Positions 33,187-42,972 of a stretch of 64,000 bases of DNA are shown piece by piece (within the stretch, counting starts at the first letter, position 1; each line of letters starts with the position of its first letter). Source of the DNA: Pelomonas sp. Root405 (GTDB lineage Bacteria; Pseudomonadota; Gammaproteobacteria; Burkholderiales; Burkholderiaceae_C); the NCBI RefSeq assembly GCF_001425165.1, contig NZ_LMDU01000016.1, positions 110,931-174,930 of the forward strand, written 5' to 3'. The position numbers were made by a program, and so were the translations under genes. A model generated the notes under the pieces. It made no database searches and was not told where the DNA came from. It saw nothing but the letters and a program-made list of their open reading frames with translations.

Positions 33187-33762
33187 CGCTGCATTGCCGG
33201 GAGTCCCGCCCGGCAGCGGGGTAACTTTCTTCTGCGGGGCCAGAAGAAAGTCACCAAAGAAGAGGCCCTGAACCGCACACCAGCACCACATGCACGAGCT
33301 ACGCCGTGCGACAGCCATTGGGCGTTCGCGCCGACGCGAGCCGCTGCGCTCTCGCTGCTGTCCTTGTCACCAGCACCATCCATTGCCGCAGACGGCCGCT
33401 TAACGCGCGGCTGCACGCCGGGCTCACGAGGAATGCGAAGACAGCGTCCCTCGGGCGACGCGACGGGTCGCGCTCAACCCCACTGGCGTCGCCCGAGCGA
33501 CGCCGCATTGGCATTCCTTGGTGAGCCCGGCGTGCAGCCGGCGTTAACGGGCGTGAAGGGGCGATGGATGGCGCTCTTCACAGGGACAGCAGCGAGAGCG
33601 CAGCGGGTCGGGTATCGGCGCAATGCCAGCGGAGGTTTTCGCGCGCCGCTCTTCGCGGCGTCGCGATCATGTGCGGTTCAGGGCCTCTTCTTTGGTGACT
33701 TTCTTCTGGCCCCGCAGAAGAAAGTTACCCGGCCGCCGGGACGGGCTCCCGGCAATGCAGCG
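33187..33762. repeat. Giant imperfect palindrome, about 576 bp
   Basis: This region fills most of the 754-base gap between cysA and mop. It is one inverted repeat around base 33474. The block 33219-33279 is identical over 61 of 61 bases to the reverse complement of 33670-33730. Other mirrored blocks keep the same axis: 33187 on against 33762 back, 33341-33363 against 33584-33606, and CTCGGGCGACGC (33450-33461) against 33486-33497, leaving a 24-base centre. Small hairpins lie inside each outer arm (ACTTTCTTCTG / CAGAAGAAAGT at 33224-33251 and 33698-33725). Open frames across it are artefacts of the repeat. Function unknown; a mobile or dispersed repeat, or a structured RNA, is possible. Confidence 0.9.
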
Positions 33763-33895
33763 ATGAGGCGCACCGCCCCACAAATGCAATCACAAAGTCC
33801 TTCGCTCGCCCACCGCATACCCACGCTCAATTTCATTCGTTCCGTAACCTAACCACGCTGAGCACACTGGCGACTCCCCATCCAGGAGCCCAGCC

Positions 33896-34114
33896 ATGAG
33901 CATCACCGCCATCAACGTCCGCAACCAGTTCCGCGGCACCATCAAGGAAATCATCGAAGGCCCGGTCGTCTCCGAGGTCGACGTCCTCACCCGCAACGGC
34001 GACATCGTCACCTCCGTCATCACGACGCGCTCGGTCAAGGACCTGAACCTCGAAGTCGGCCGCGAAGTCGTCGCGCTTGTAAAGTCCACCGAGGTGTCGA
34101 TCGCGACGCTCTGA
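33896..34114 (+). CDS. Molybdate-binding Mop protein (molbindin, one TOBE domain)
   Basis: 72 residues; an AGGAG ribosome site precedes the ATG. Seen: a single TOBE/Mop domain with the usual ARNQ-like start (VRNQFRGTI), GPVVSEV, ITTRSV and the AxVKSTEVSIAT ending. Known: single Mop proteins form hexamers that store molybdate or tungstate; the fold resembles the TOBE units of ModE. Inferred: molybdate store or buffer. It is remote from modBACE (17 kb) and sits next to sulfate uptake genes. Confidence 0.92.
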   Translation: MSITAINVRNQFRGTIKEIIEGPVVSEVDVLTRNGDIVTSVITTRSVKDLNLEVGREVVALVKSTEVSIATL

Positions 34115-34118
34115 CGCC

Positions 34119-34718
34119 ATGAGCTACAAGGCCCCGCGCATCCTCATCATCCCGGGCCTGCACGACAGCGGCCCGACCCACTGGCAGACCTGGCTGCAAG
34201 GCCAGTACCGCGACGCTCGCCGTGTCACGCAGCGCGATCCGAGCCGACCTGAACTGGAGCGCTGGGCCGAGCGCATCCAGCGCACGCTGGAGATCGCCGC
34301 GACACCACATGAACAGGGCGAATGGCTCGCCGTTGCGCACAGCTTCGGCTGCCTGGCACTGGCCCGACACCTGGCCGACCGACCGGACTCACCCATCCGC
34401 GAGGCGCTCTTAGTGGCCCCCGCCGAACCCGACAAGTTCGGCATCGCGGAGGCGCTGCCGCATCAGCGCCTGTCGCGTCGTTCTCGACTGATCGCCAGCA
34501 GCACGGACCCCTGGATGAGCGCCGCCAGCGCCGCACGCTGGGCGCACCGGTGGGGCGCCAGCTACAGCAACCTCGGCAATGTCGGCCACATCAATGCGGA
34601 AGCCGGCTTCGGCCCGCTGCCACTCGCCAAGAGCTGGATCGAAGCAGCCCGTGCGCGCGCCGCCGCACAGCAGCGGCCGCGGCATGCAGAGTTCAGCGAA
34701 TGGGCGTTCGCCGTCTGA
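34119..34718 (+). CDS. RBBP9/YdeN-type serine hydrolase
   Basis: 199 residues; starts 4 bases after mop, so likely co-transcribed. Seen: alpha/beta-hydrolase of the RBBP9 group: opening ILIIPGLHDSGPTHWQ, nucleophile Ser in AHSFGC (about residue 75), acid Asp in SSTDPW (about 129), His in GHINAEAGFG (about 156). Known: family members are small serine hydrolases with few known substrates. Cytoplasmic. Its stop abuts the stop of the converging dienelactone-hydrolase gene. Confidence 0.88.
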   Translation: MSYKAPRILIIPGLHDSGPTHWQTWLQGQYRDARRVTQRDPSRPELERWAERIQRTLEIAATPHEQGEWLAVAHSFGCLALARHLADRPDSPIREALLVAPAEPDKFGIAEALPHQRLSRRSRLIASSTDPWMSAASAARWAHRWGASYSNLGNVGHINAEAGFGPLPLAKSWIEAARARAAAQQRPRHAEFSEWAFAV

Positions 34719-35594
<876 letters not shown>

Positions 35595-35665
35595 GCACAT
35601 GCTCCGGTTGAAGGACTGCCGACTTTAGGGGGCACCGCAGCGGCGCGACTGCGCAAGGATTGAAT

Positions 35666-35684
35666 AACCATATGGCGAATGGTT
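35666..35684 (+). promoter_or_regulatory. Dyad before cysB, candidate autoregulatory site
   Basis: AACCAT, seven bases, ATGGTT: a perfect inverted repeat with the 7-base spacing common in LysR-type boxes, 39 bases before the cysB ATG. LysR-family regulators often bind next to their own promoter. CysB binding is inference. Confidence 0.45.
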
Positions 35685-35723
35685 CGACGACAGATGCCGG
35701 CGCAGTTCCCAGAATCGCGCCGC

Positions 35724-36698
35724 ATGAACTTCCAGCAACTCCGCTCCGTCCGCGAAGCCCAGCGCCGCGGCTTCAACCTGACCGAGGTGGCCCAGGCCCT
35801 GCACACCTCGCAACCGGGCGTCAGCCGGCAGATCCGCGAGCTGGAAGATGAACTGGGCATCGAACTCTTCGTGCGCGTCGGCAAGCGCCTCACCGGGCTG
35901 ACCGAGCCGGGCGAGCATGTGTTGCCGGTCATCGAGCGGCTGCTGCAGGAGGCCGACAACCTCAAGCGCGCTGCGGACGACTTCGCCCAGGCCGGCAGTG
36001 GGCGGCTGCGCATCGCCGCCACGCACAGCCAGGCCCGCTACGCGTTGCCGCCCGCCGTGCGCGACTTCCGCGCCCATCACCCCGACGTCAGCCTGCACCT
36101 TCAGCAGGGCTCGCCACAGCAGATCGCGCGGCTGCTGCTGGACGGCGAGGCCGATGTGGGCATCGCGACCGAGGCGCTGACGCAGTACCCCGAGCTGGTC
36201 GCCCTGCCCTGCTACCGCTGGACGCACTCGGTCGTCGTGCCGCCCGACCATCCGCTGCTCGACGGGCCGCTGACGCTGGCGCGCCTGGCGCAGTTCCCCA
36301 TCGTGACCTACGAGCCCGGCTACACCGGCCGCTCGCACATCGACGAAGCCTTTGCCGCAGCTCAGTTGGCGCCGCACATCGTGCTGAGCGCCATGGACGC
36401 CGACGTCATCAAGACCTATGTGGAACTGGGCCTGGGGGTGGGCATCGTCGCGGCCATCGCGTTCGACGAGGAGCGCGACCGCCATCTGCGCGCCATCGAC
36501 GCACGCCACCTGTTCGCCGACAACATGACGCGCCTGGCCATGCGGCGCAGCGCCTATTTGCGCGACTACGTCTACGAGTTCATCCAGACGTTCGCGTCAC
36601 CGCTGAAGCGCGAGGTTGTCGACGCAGCGCGTCACGACCTGCCGGCCGGGCACGACACCGGCCGCGAGCCCGTGCTCGCCTGGTCAAAAGCCGCATGA
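35724..36698 (+). CDS. cysB: LysR-type regulator CysB
   Basis: 324 residues from the ATG at 35724. Seen: N-terminal winged helix (1-62; [26 protein letters not shown]) and a CysB-like effector domain (about 90-295; [26 protein letters not shown]). CysB proteins are longer than most LysR relatives because of a C-terminal extension, as seen here. Known: CysB activates sulfate assimilation genes, with N-acetylserine as inducer. Placement next to sbp genes supports the call. Confidence 0.93.
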   Translation: MNFQQLRSVREAQRRGFNLTEVAQALHTSQPGVSRQIRELEDELGIELFVRVGKRLTGLTEPGEHVLPVIERLLQEADNLKRAADDFAQAGSGRLRIAATHSQARYALPPAVRDFRAHHPDVSLHLQQGSPQQIARLLLDGEADVGIATEALTQYPELVALPCYRWTHSVVVPPDHPLLDGPLTLARLAQFPIVTYEPGYTGRSHIDEAFAAAQLAPHIVLSAMDADVIKTYVELGLGVGIVAAIAFDEERDRHLRAIDARHLFADNMTRLAMRRSAYLRDYVYEFIQTFASPLKREVVDAARHDLPAGHDTGREPVLAWSKAA

Positions 36699-36774
36699 GC
36701 TTGTGCGAACTCCTTCTTTGCCCGCGCTGCCCCCCGTCCCTAGAGTGAAGCGCCTCACCCCAACTCCAAGAATC

Positions 36775-37773
36775 ATGCGCCGCCTTCTCACCGCTCTGTC
36801 GCTCGCCCTGGCCGCCACCAGCGCTGCCTTTTCCGTTTCAGCGCAAACCTCGCTGCTCAACGTCTCCTACGACCCGACGCGCGAGCTCTACCAGGACTTC
36901 AACAAGGCATTCGCTGCCAGCTGGAAGGCCAAGACGGGCGAGACCGTCAGCATCAAGGCCTCGCACGGCGGCTCCGGCAAGCAGGCGCGCTCGGTGATCG
37001 ACGGCCTGGAGGCCGACGTCATCACGCTGGCCCTGGCCTATGACATCGACGCCGTGGCCGACCACAAGCTGCTGCCGCTGGACTGGCAGAAACGCCTACC
37101 CAACAACGCCAGCCCCTACACGTCGACCATCGTCTTCCTGGTACGCAAGGGCAACCCGAAGAAGATCAACAACTGGCCCGACCTGGCGCGCAGCGGCGTC
37201 GAGGTCATCACTCCCAACCCCAAGACCAGCGGCGGTGCGCGCTGGAACTACCTGGCCGCCTGGGGCTATGCGTTGCAGAACGGCGGCACGCCCGCCTCGG
37301 CCAAAGACTTCGTCAAGCGCATCTATGCCAACACCAAGGTACTGGACTCCGGCGCCCGCGGCTCGACGACGACCTTCGTCGAGCGCGGCATCGGCGACGT
37401 GCTGATCGCCTGGGAGAACGAAGCCTTCCTGGCCGTCAAGGAACTGGGGCCCGAGAAGTTCGAGATCGTCACGCCCAGCGTCTCCATCCTGGCCGAGCCG
37501 CCCGTGGCCATCGTGGACAAGGTCGTCGACAAGCGGGGTACCCGCAAGCAGGCGCAGGCCTATCTGGACTACCTCTACAGCCCCGAAGGCCAGGAGCTGG
37601 CAGCCAAGAACTACTACCGCCCGAGCGACGCCAAGGTCGCGGCCAAGTACGCCAAGCAGTTCCAGCCGGTCAAGCTGTTCACGCTGGGCGAGTACTTCGG
37701 CACCTGGCGCCAGGCGCAGAAGGCGCACTTCGATGACGGCGGCGTGTTCGACCAGATCTACTCCAGCAAGTAA
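36775..37773 (+). CDS. sbp: Second sulfate-binding periplasmic protein
   Basis: 332 residues from the ATG at 36775, which begins a good signal peptide (1-22, SVSA). Only a weak AAGAA ribosome site. Seen: [37 protein letters not shown] and [14 protein letters not shown], the Sbp signatures. It differs at many places from the 29192 protein, so the two probably diverged to bind sulfate and thiosulfate or differ in affinity. It lies 77 bases after cysB and has no transporter genes of its own; it may share CysTWA. Confidence 0.94.
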   Translation: MRRLLTALSLALAATSAAFSVSAQTSLLNVSYDPTRELYQDFNKAFAASWKAKTGETVSIKASHGGSGKQARSVIDGLEADVITLALAYDIDAVADHKLLPLDWQKRLPNNASPYTSTIVFLVRKGNPKKINNWPDLARSGVEVITPNPKTSGGARWNYLAAWGYALQNGGTPASAKDFVKRIYANTKVLDSGARGSTTTFVERGIGDVLIAWENEAFLAVKELGPEKFEIVTPSVSILAEPPVAIVDKVVDKRGTRKQAQAYLDYLYSPEGQELAAKNYYRPSDAKVAAKYAKQFQPVKLFTLGEYFGTWRQAQKAHFDDGGVFDQIYSSK

Positions 37774-37880
37774 CGCCTTCCAGCGGGTCCGGCAGCGGTG
37801 CGGCAGGATGTGAAGTCTTGTTTCTCCGCGCCACCTGACCTCGACAGCTGACGCCGGGCGGCCTCATCATCGAGGCTGCC

Positions 37881-39401
37881 ATGAGAAGCCTCGCCGTCAG
37901 CACCGCCCTCCTACTGAGCCTGCTCGGCTGCGCCACCACCCCGCAGCCCGCCGCAACGGCACACGGTCCAGCCCGAGACACGCTCTGGCTGGACCGTCTC
38001 ACATGGGGCGCCAGCAGCACCGACCTTGCGGCGCTTCGCAGCCTTGGCCGGGCGGGCTGGCTGGACGCCCAGCTGCAGCCGCGCAACCCCGCAGCGCTGC
38101 CGGCCGCCGCGCAATCGCAGATCGATGCCCTGTCCATCACGCAGGTGGAACTGCTGCCGCTGGTGCAGCGCATGGAGGTTCAGCGCAAGGCAGCAGATGC
38201 GGTGACCGACGACGCGGCCAAGGCCGACGCGCAGAAGAACTACCAGCAGGCGCTGACCAAGTTGGCCCGCGAGGCCTCGGCGCGGGCGCTACTGCATGCG
38301 CTGTATTCGCCCAACCAGGTGCAGGAGCAGTTGACCTGGTTCTGGTTCAACCACTTCAACGTCCACCAGTTCAAGCACAACCTGCGCGTCATGGTGGGCG
38401 ACTACGAGCAGGGCCTGCGAGTTCGCGCCCTCGGGTCGTTTCGCGAGCTGCTCGGCTACGCGGTACGACACCCCGCCATGCTGCGCTACCTCGACAACGA
38501 GCAGAACGCCGCCAACCGCATCAACGAGAACTTCGCGCGCGAGCTGCTGGAGCTGCACACGCTGGGCGTCGGTGGCGGCTACAGCCAGCGTGACGTGCAG
38601 GAGCTGGCCCGCGTGCTGACCGGCCTTGGCGTGAACCTGACCGACAACAAGCCCAGACTCAAGCCCGAGCAGGAGGCCCGCTACCGCCGTGCCGGCCTGG
38701 TGGAGTTCAACCCCGCACGGCATGACTTCGGCGACAAGGCGCTGCTCGGCATCACCGTCAAGGGCGAGGGTGAAGCCGAGCTGGACCAAGTGCTGGACCT
38801 GCTGGCCAAACACCCGAGCACCGCCCGCCACGTGTCAGGCAAGCTGGCCCAGTTCTTCGTCGCCGACGACCCGGCGCCGGCACTTGTCGAGCGGATGGCC
38901 GAGCGCTGGCGGCAGACCGATGGCCGCATCGCCGACGTGATGCGCGCGATGGTGCAGTCGCCCGAGTTCGAGGCCTCGCTGGGCGCCAAGTTCAAGAGCC
39001 CGACGCACTACGTTGTCTCCGCCGTGCGGCTGGCCTATGCCGACAAGATGGTGCTGAACACGGGCCCGATGATCGGCTGGCTCTACCGCCTGGGCCAGGC
39101 GCCCTACAACCGCCAGACACCCGACGGCTATCCGATGGACGAGAACGCCTGGGCCGGGCCGGGGCAGATGGCGACGCGCTTCGAGATCGCGCGCGCCATC
39201 GGCAGCGGCAGCGCCGGGCTGTTCAAGGTGGAGGGCGAGGCCAAGGACCGGCCGGCCTTCCCGCAGCTCGCGCAGCCGCTGTATTACGACGGCATCGCGC
39301 CGCGCCTTGCGCCCGCGACGCAGCAGGCACTGGCCCAGGCCACATCGCCGCAGGAATGGAACACCTACCTGCTGGCCTCCCCCGACTTCATGCACAGGTG
39401 A
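37881..39401 (+). CDS. DUF1800 lipoprotein
   Basis: 506 residues. Seen: lipoprotein signal with lipobox LLGC (Cys17); DUF1800 domain with its hallmark order: RLTWGAS near the start, the FWFNHFNVH motif, NEN-FARELLELHTLGV (about 220-235), and NPARHDFGDK. Known: DUF1800 and DUF1501 genes are usually paired in many bacteria; the proteins are exported and their function is unknown. The partner DUF1501 gene follows 5 bases later. Confidence 0.9.
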   Translation: MRSLAVSTALLLSLLGCATTPQPAATAHGPARDTLWLDRLTWGASSTDLAALRSLGRAGWLDAQLQPRNPAALPAAAQSQIDALSITQVELLPLVQRMEVQRKAADAVTDDAAKADAQKNYQQALTKLAREASARALLHALYSPNQVQEQLTWFWFNHFNVHQFKHNLRVMVGDYEQGLRVRALGSFRELLGYAVRHPAMLRYLDNEQNAANRINENFARELLELHTLGVGGGYSQRDVQELARVLTGLGVNLTDNKPRLKPEQEARYRRAGLVEFNPARHDFGDKALLGITVKGEGEAELDQVLDLLAKHPSTARHVSGKLAQFFVADDPAPALVERMAERWRQTDGRIADVMRAMVQSPEFEASLGAKFKSPTHYVVSAVRLAYADKMVLNTGPMIGWLYRLGQAPYNRQTPDGYPMDENAWAGPGQMATRFEIARAIGSGSAGLFKVEGEAKDRPAFPQLAQPLYYDGIAPRLAPATQQALAQATSPQEWNTYLLASPDFMHR

Positions 39402-39406
39402 CCTCG

Positions 39407-40588
39407 ATGCAACGCCGCCATCTGATTCACCTCGGCTTCGGCGCCGCGCTGCCCCTGCAGCTCTGGGCTGCTGCGCCGGAAACGCCTCGCCTGCTCGTCG
39501 TCTTCCTGCGCGGCGCCTACGACGCGGCCAACCTGCTGGTGCCCACGTCGTCCAGCTTCTACTACGAGGCCCGGCCCAACATCGCCATCGCCAAGGTCGC
39601 CGCGCTGCCGCTGGATGCCAGCTGGGGCCTGGCTCCCGCCGTGGCCGACAGCCTGCACCCGCTGTGGCTGAAGAACCAGGCGGCCTTCGTGCCGTTTGCC
39701 GGCAGCAAGGACACCTCGCGCAGCCACTTCGAGACGCAGGACCACATCGAGCTGGGGCAGCCCGAGCAGGGCAGCCGCGACTTCCGCAGTGGCTTCATGA
39801 ACCGGCTCGCCACGGTGCTGGGCAGCAGCACCCGCCTGGAGGCGATGGCCTTCACCGACCAGGTGCCGCTGATCCTGCGCGGCGAACGCCCCGTGGCCAA
39901 CCAGGCGCTGCGCGACGTCAACAAGCCCGGCATCAACGCGACGCAGGCCGAGGTCATCGCCAGCATGTACGCCGGCACCCGGCTGCACGGGGCGGTCCGC
40001 GGCGGCTTCGAGGTGCGGGAGGAGGTGTCACGCGAGATGGCCGGCGACAAGGCCGCCGAGATGGAAGCCGCCAGCCGCGGCGCCATCGCGCCCAAGGGCT
40101 TCGCGCTGGAAGCCCGGCGCATCGCCCGGCTGATGCGCGAGCGCGTGACGCTGGGCTTCATCGACGTGGGCGGGTGGGACACGCACGTGGGCCAGGGCGG
40201 CGCGACCGGCCAGCTGGCGAACCGCCTGGGCGAACTGGGCCGGGGCCTGGCGCTGTTCGCCGACGAGATGGGGCCGCAGTGGCGCAACACCGTCGTCGTC
40301 GTCGTCAGCGAGTTCGGCCGCACCTTCCGCGAGAACGGCAACCGCGGCACCGACCACGGCCACGGCAGCGCCTACTGGGTGCTGGGCGGTGGCGTGCGCG
40401 GCGGTCGCATTGCGGGAGAGCAGGTGGAGGTGAAGGCCGCCACGCTGCATCAGAACCGCGACTGGCCGGTGCTCAACGAGTACCGCGCGGTGCTCGGCGG
40501 CCTGTTCAGGCGCATGTACGGCCTGAACGACACGCAACTGGCCCAGGTCTTCCCGGGCGCCAGTGCACGCGATCTGGGACTTATTTAG
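39407..40588 (+). CDS. DUF1501 exported protein
   Basis: 393 residues from the ATG at 39407. Seen: a short twin-Arg-like N-terminus (MQRRHLIHLGFG) and signal (to about residue 22); DUF1501 domain with alkaline-phosphatase-like features: LRGAYDAANLLVP, SRSHFETQDHIE, VGGWDTHVGQGG and SEFGRTFRENGN...TDHGHG. Known: DUF1501 resembles the sulfatase/alkaline phosphatase fold, with likely metal-binding Asp and His, but no activity is established. Forms an operon with DUF1800. Its end overlaps the converging flavodoxin gene by 8 bases. Confidence 0.9.
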   Translation: MQRRHLIHLGFGAALPLQLWAAAPETPRLLVVFLRGAYDAANLLVPTSSSFYYEARPNIAIAKVAALPLDASWGLAPAVADSLHPLWLKNQAAFVPFAGSKDTSRSHFETQDHIELGQPEQGSRDFRSGFMNRLATVLGSSTRLEAMAFTDQVPLILRGERPVANQALRDVNKPGINATQAEVIASMYAGTRLHGAVRGGFEVREEVSREMAGDKAAEMEAASRGAIAPKGFALEARRIARLMRERVTLGFIDVGGWDTHVGQGGATGQLANRLGELGRGLALFADEMGPQWRNTVVVVVSEFGRTFRENGNRGTDHGHGSAYWVLGGGVRGGRIAGEQVEVKAATLHQNRDWPVLNEYRAVLGGLFRRMYGLNDTQLAQVFPGASARDLGLI

Positions 40589-41135
40589 TCCAGCGCTCGA
40601 CGACCGCCTTCACCCGCTCGCCAAACACCTTGGCAGTGGCGATGTCGCCCGGCACCATCTCCTCGGCCGACGCATCGCTGGGCGTCTGCGTGATGAGGCC
40701 GGCATAGCCGCCCAGGTTGTTGATGTCATCGCGCGTGGCGGCCTTGTGGTTGGGCGCCTTCATGCCCATGCCGACCCAGATCATGCTGTGCTGCTGGCTC
40801 AGCGCATGCAGGTACTGGATGGTGCTGCCCTTGTCACCGTTCAGCGTGGCCGAGTTGGTGAAGCCGGCCGCGATCTTGTCCTTCCAGAGCTGGGCATACC
40901 AGGGCTTGCTGCTAGCGTCGGCCACCTTCTTGAACTGCCAGCTCGGGCCGCCCATGTAGGTCGGCGTGCCGAAGATGACGCCGTCGGCTGCAGCCAGCGA
41001 GGCCCAGTCGGCCTCGGTGATGTTGCCCTCGGCGTCGATGGCGATCAGCTCGGCACCCGCCGCGCCGGCGACGGCCTCGGCGACCTTCTTCGTGTGGCCG
41101 TAGCCGGAGTGGTACAGAACGACGATCTTGCTCAT
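40581..41135 (-). CDS. WrbA-type flavodoxin / NAD(P)H:quinone reductase
   Basis: 184 residues. Seen: flavodoxin fold with FMN phosphate loop HSGYGHTKKVAE (residues 9-20), GTPTYMGGPSWQFKK and the NSATLNGDK loop. Known: WrbA-type enzymes reduce quinones by two electrons and protect against oxidative stress. Inferred: cytoplasmic quinone or FMN reductase; 29 bases after the pirin gene end, so possibly one unit with pirin, which also belongs to redox-linked sets in many bacteria. Confidence 0.88.
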   Translation of the reverse strand: MSKIVVLYHSGYGHTKKVAEAVAGAAGAELIAIDAEGNITEADWASLAAADGVIFGTPTYMGGPSWQFKKVADASSKPWYAQLWKDKIAAGFTNSATLNGDKGSTIQYLHALSQQHSMIWVGMGMKAPNHKAATRDDINNLGGYAGLITQTPSDASAEEMVPGDIATAKVFGERVKAVVERWTK

Positions 41136-41164
41136 GGTGAGTTCCTCAAGTGGGACGGGAAAAA

Positions 41165-41896
41165 TCAGGCGGCCAGGTCGAACACCAGCACTTCGGCATC
41201 GCGGCCCGCGGTCAAGGCAAGGCGCGATGCTTCACGAACCTGCAAGGCATCACCCGCCGTCAGGTCTTGTCCATTCACGTTAAGGGAGCCGCGAACGACG
41301 TGGATGTAGGCGAGGCGGCCGTCCGCCAGCGCCAGCTCGGCCTGTTCAGCGCCGTCGAAAAGACCGGCGTAAAGCTTCGCATCGGCGTGGATGGTCACCG
41401 CGCCCTGGGCTTGCGCTTCGCCGTCGTTGGCCGCCACGAGGCGCAGCTTGCCGCGCTTGGACGCGGCGTCGAAATGCTTCTGCTCGTAGCTGGGCGCGAT
41501 GCCGCGATGGTCGGGCTGGATCCAGATCTGCAGGAAGTGCGTCGTTTCCTTGGCGTTGTTGAACTCGCTGTGCATCACGCCAGTGCCGGCGCTCATGCGC
41601 TGGACATCGCCTGGCCGAATGACGCCGGCGTTGGCTGCACCCGCTTCACCGTTGCCCATGCTGTCCTTGTGCGCCAGCTCGCCCGAGAGCACATAGCTGA
41701 TGATCTCCATGTCGCGGTGGCCGTGCGTGCCGAAGCCTTTGCCAGGAGCGACCTTGTCCTCGTTGATGACGCGCAGCGGCCCGAAGCCCATGCGTGCCGG
41801 GTCGTAGTAATCGGCGAACGAGAAGCTGTGGAAAGACTTCAGCCAGCCATGGTCGGCGTAGCCGCGGTCGCTGGACTTGATCAGTTGGGTGGTCAT
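41165..41896 (-). CDS. Pirin-family protein (quercetinase-like)
   Basis: 243 residues; AAGGAG ribosome site before the ATG at 41896. Seen: bicupin with the N-terminal metal site His-x-His (FGTHGHRDME) and Glu, later His in GVMHSEFN; C-terminal cupin is less conserved. Known: bacterial pirins such as E. coli YhhW can degrade quercetin and bind iron or other metals. Control is probably by the divergent LysR-type regulator (41996), sharing a 99-base intergenic region with a LysR-type dyad. Confidence 0.92.
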   Translation of the reverse strand: MTTQLIKSSDRGYADHGWLKSFHSFSFADYYDPARMGFGPLRVINEDKVAPGKGFGTHGHRDMEIISYVLSGELAHKDSMGNGEAGAANAGVIRPGDVQRMSAGTGVMHSEFNNAKETTHFLQIWIQPDHRGIAPSYEQKHFDAASKRGKLRLVAANDGEAQAQGAVTIHADAKLYAGLFDGAEQAELALADGRLAYIHVVRGSLNVNGQDLTAGDALQVREASRLALTAGRDAEVLVFDLAA

Positions 41897-41976
41897 GCTT
41901 TGCTCCTTGCTTCGTTGCGATGAAGTCAATGTAGGAGCCGGGCCCGCGGCCATCGTCAAGCGGCTCTGAGGACACC

Positions 41977-41993
41977 GTTCAAATAGACTGAAC
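41977..41993 (+). promoter_or_regulatory. LysR-type box between pirin and lysR genes
   Basis: GTTCA, seven bases, TGAAC: a perfect dyad that contains the T-N11-A pattern (T41979 to A41991) of LysR-type sites. It lies three bases before the regulator ATG, where binding would block or autoregulate its own gene, and about 80 bases before the pirin start. Confidence 0.55.
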
Positions 41994-41995
41994 CC

Positions 41996-42964
41996 ATGAG
42001 CCAATCACAGGACAAGCGCCGCGCGCTGACCCCCGAAGCGCTGTCGATGATGGACACCATCGCCCGCACCGGCAGCTTTGCCGCCGCTGCCCGCGAGATG
42101 GGCCGGGTGCCGTCGGCGCTGACCTATTCCGTGCGCCAGCTGGAAGACGCGCTCGACGTGCTGCTGTTCGACCGCAGCTCGCGCCAGGCCGTGCTGACCG
42201 CCGCCGGCCAGGAGCTGCTGGTGGAAGGACGGCGCCTGCTGCAGGAGCTGGACGCCGTGGCCAACCGCGTGCGCCGCATCGCCACCGGTTGGGAGAGCGA
42301 ACTGACCATCGCCGTGGACGACGCCGTCGCCCGCCGCGCTTTGTTCGACCTGATGGAGGCCTTCTATGCCGAGACGACCGAAGGGGGCGGCCCGCCGCCG
42401 ACCCGGCTGAAGCTGCGTGTGGAAGTGCTGGCCGGCACCTGGGAGGCCTTGCTGCATGGTCAGGCCGACGTGGCAATCGGCGTGCCGAGCCAGTTGCAGA
42501 ACAGCAGCATCCATTGCGAGCTGGCCGGTGAACTCGAGTTCGCCTTCTGCATCGCGCCCCACCATCCGCTCGCCGGCCTGCCGGAGCCGCTGAGCGCCAG
42601 CCAGATCGCCGAGCACCGCATCATTGCCGTCGCCGACAGCGCCCGCCTGCTGGCGCCCATCACCGTCGGCATGCTGCCCGGGCAGGACGTGCTGACGGTG
42701 CCGTCGCTGGCCACCAAGCTGGAGGCACTGATGCGCGGTCTGGGTTGCGGCTCGCTGCCGGTTCCCATGGTCAGCCGCCACATCGACGCCGGGCGCCTGG
42801 TGCGCAAGGCGACCTACGAAGGCCGGCGCACCGGGCTGATGCATTACGCCTGGCGTGACACGGGGCAGGCACCGGGCAAGGCGCTGGCCTGGTGGATAGA
42901 CAAGCTGCGCGGGTCTGCCACGCAGCGCGCGCTGCTGGAGCAGCACGAAGGCCTGCTGCTCTAG
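41996..42964 (+). CDS. LysR-type regulator
   Basis: 322 residues. Seen: winged helix (about 12-70; [36 protein letters not shown]) and an effector-binding domain (about 95-300). Known: LysR regulators commonly control a divergently transcribed gene. Here that is the pirin gene. The effector is unknown. Followed after 8 bases by gluQ, a gene of unrelated function. Confidence 0.9.
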   Translation: MSQSQDKRRALTPEALSMMDTIARTGSFAAAAREMGRVPSALTYSVRQLEDALDVLLFDRSSRQAVLTAAGQELLVEGRRLLQELDAVANRVRRIATGWESELTIAVDDAVARRALFDLMEAFYAETTEGGGPPPTRLKLRVEVLAGTWEALLHGQADVAIGVPSQLQNSSIHCELAGELEFAFCIAPHHPLAGLPEPLSASQIAEHRIIAVADSARLLAPITVGMLPGQDVLTVPSLATKLEALMRGLGCGSLPVPMVSRHIDAGRLVRKATYEGRRTGLMHYAWRDTGQAPGKALAWWIDKLRGSATQRALLEQHEGLLL

Positions 42965-42972
42965 GAGGCGCC

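Noticed and set aside
33299-33852. Open frames on both strands of the giant palindrome (for example the plus-strand frame 33364-33852).
   Set aside because: Both arms encode the same peptide pieces on opposite strands, so the frames are by-products of the inverted repeat. No ribosome site, no domain, and Arg/Ala-rich shadow composition.
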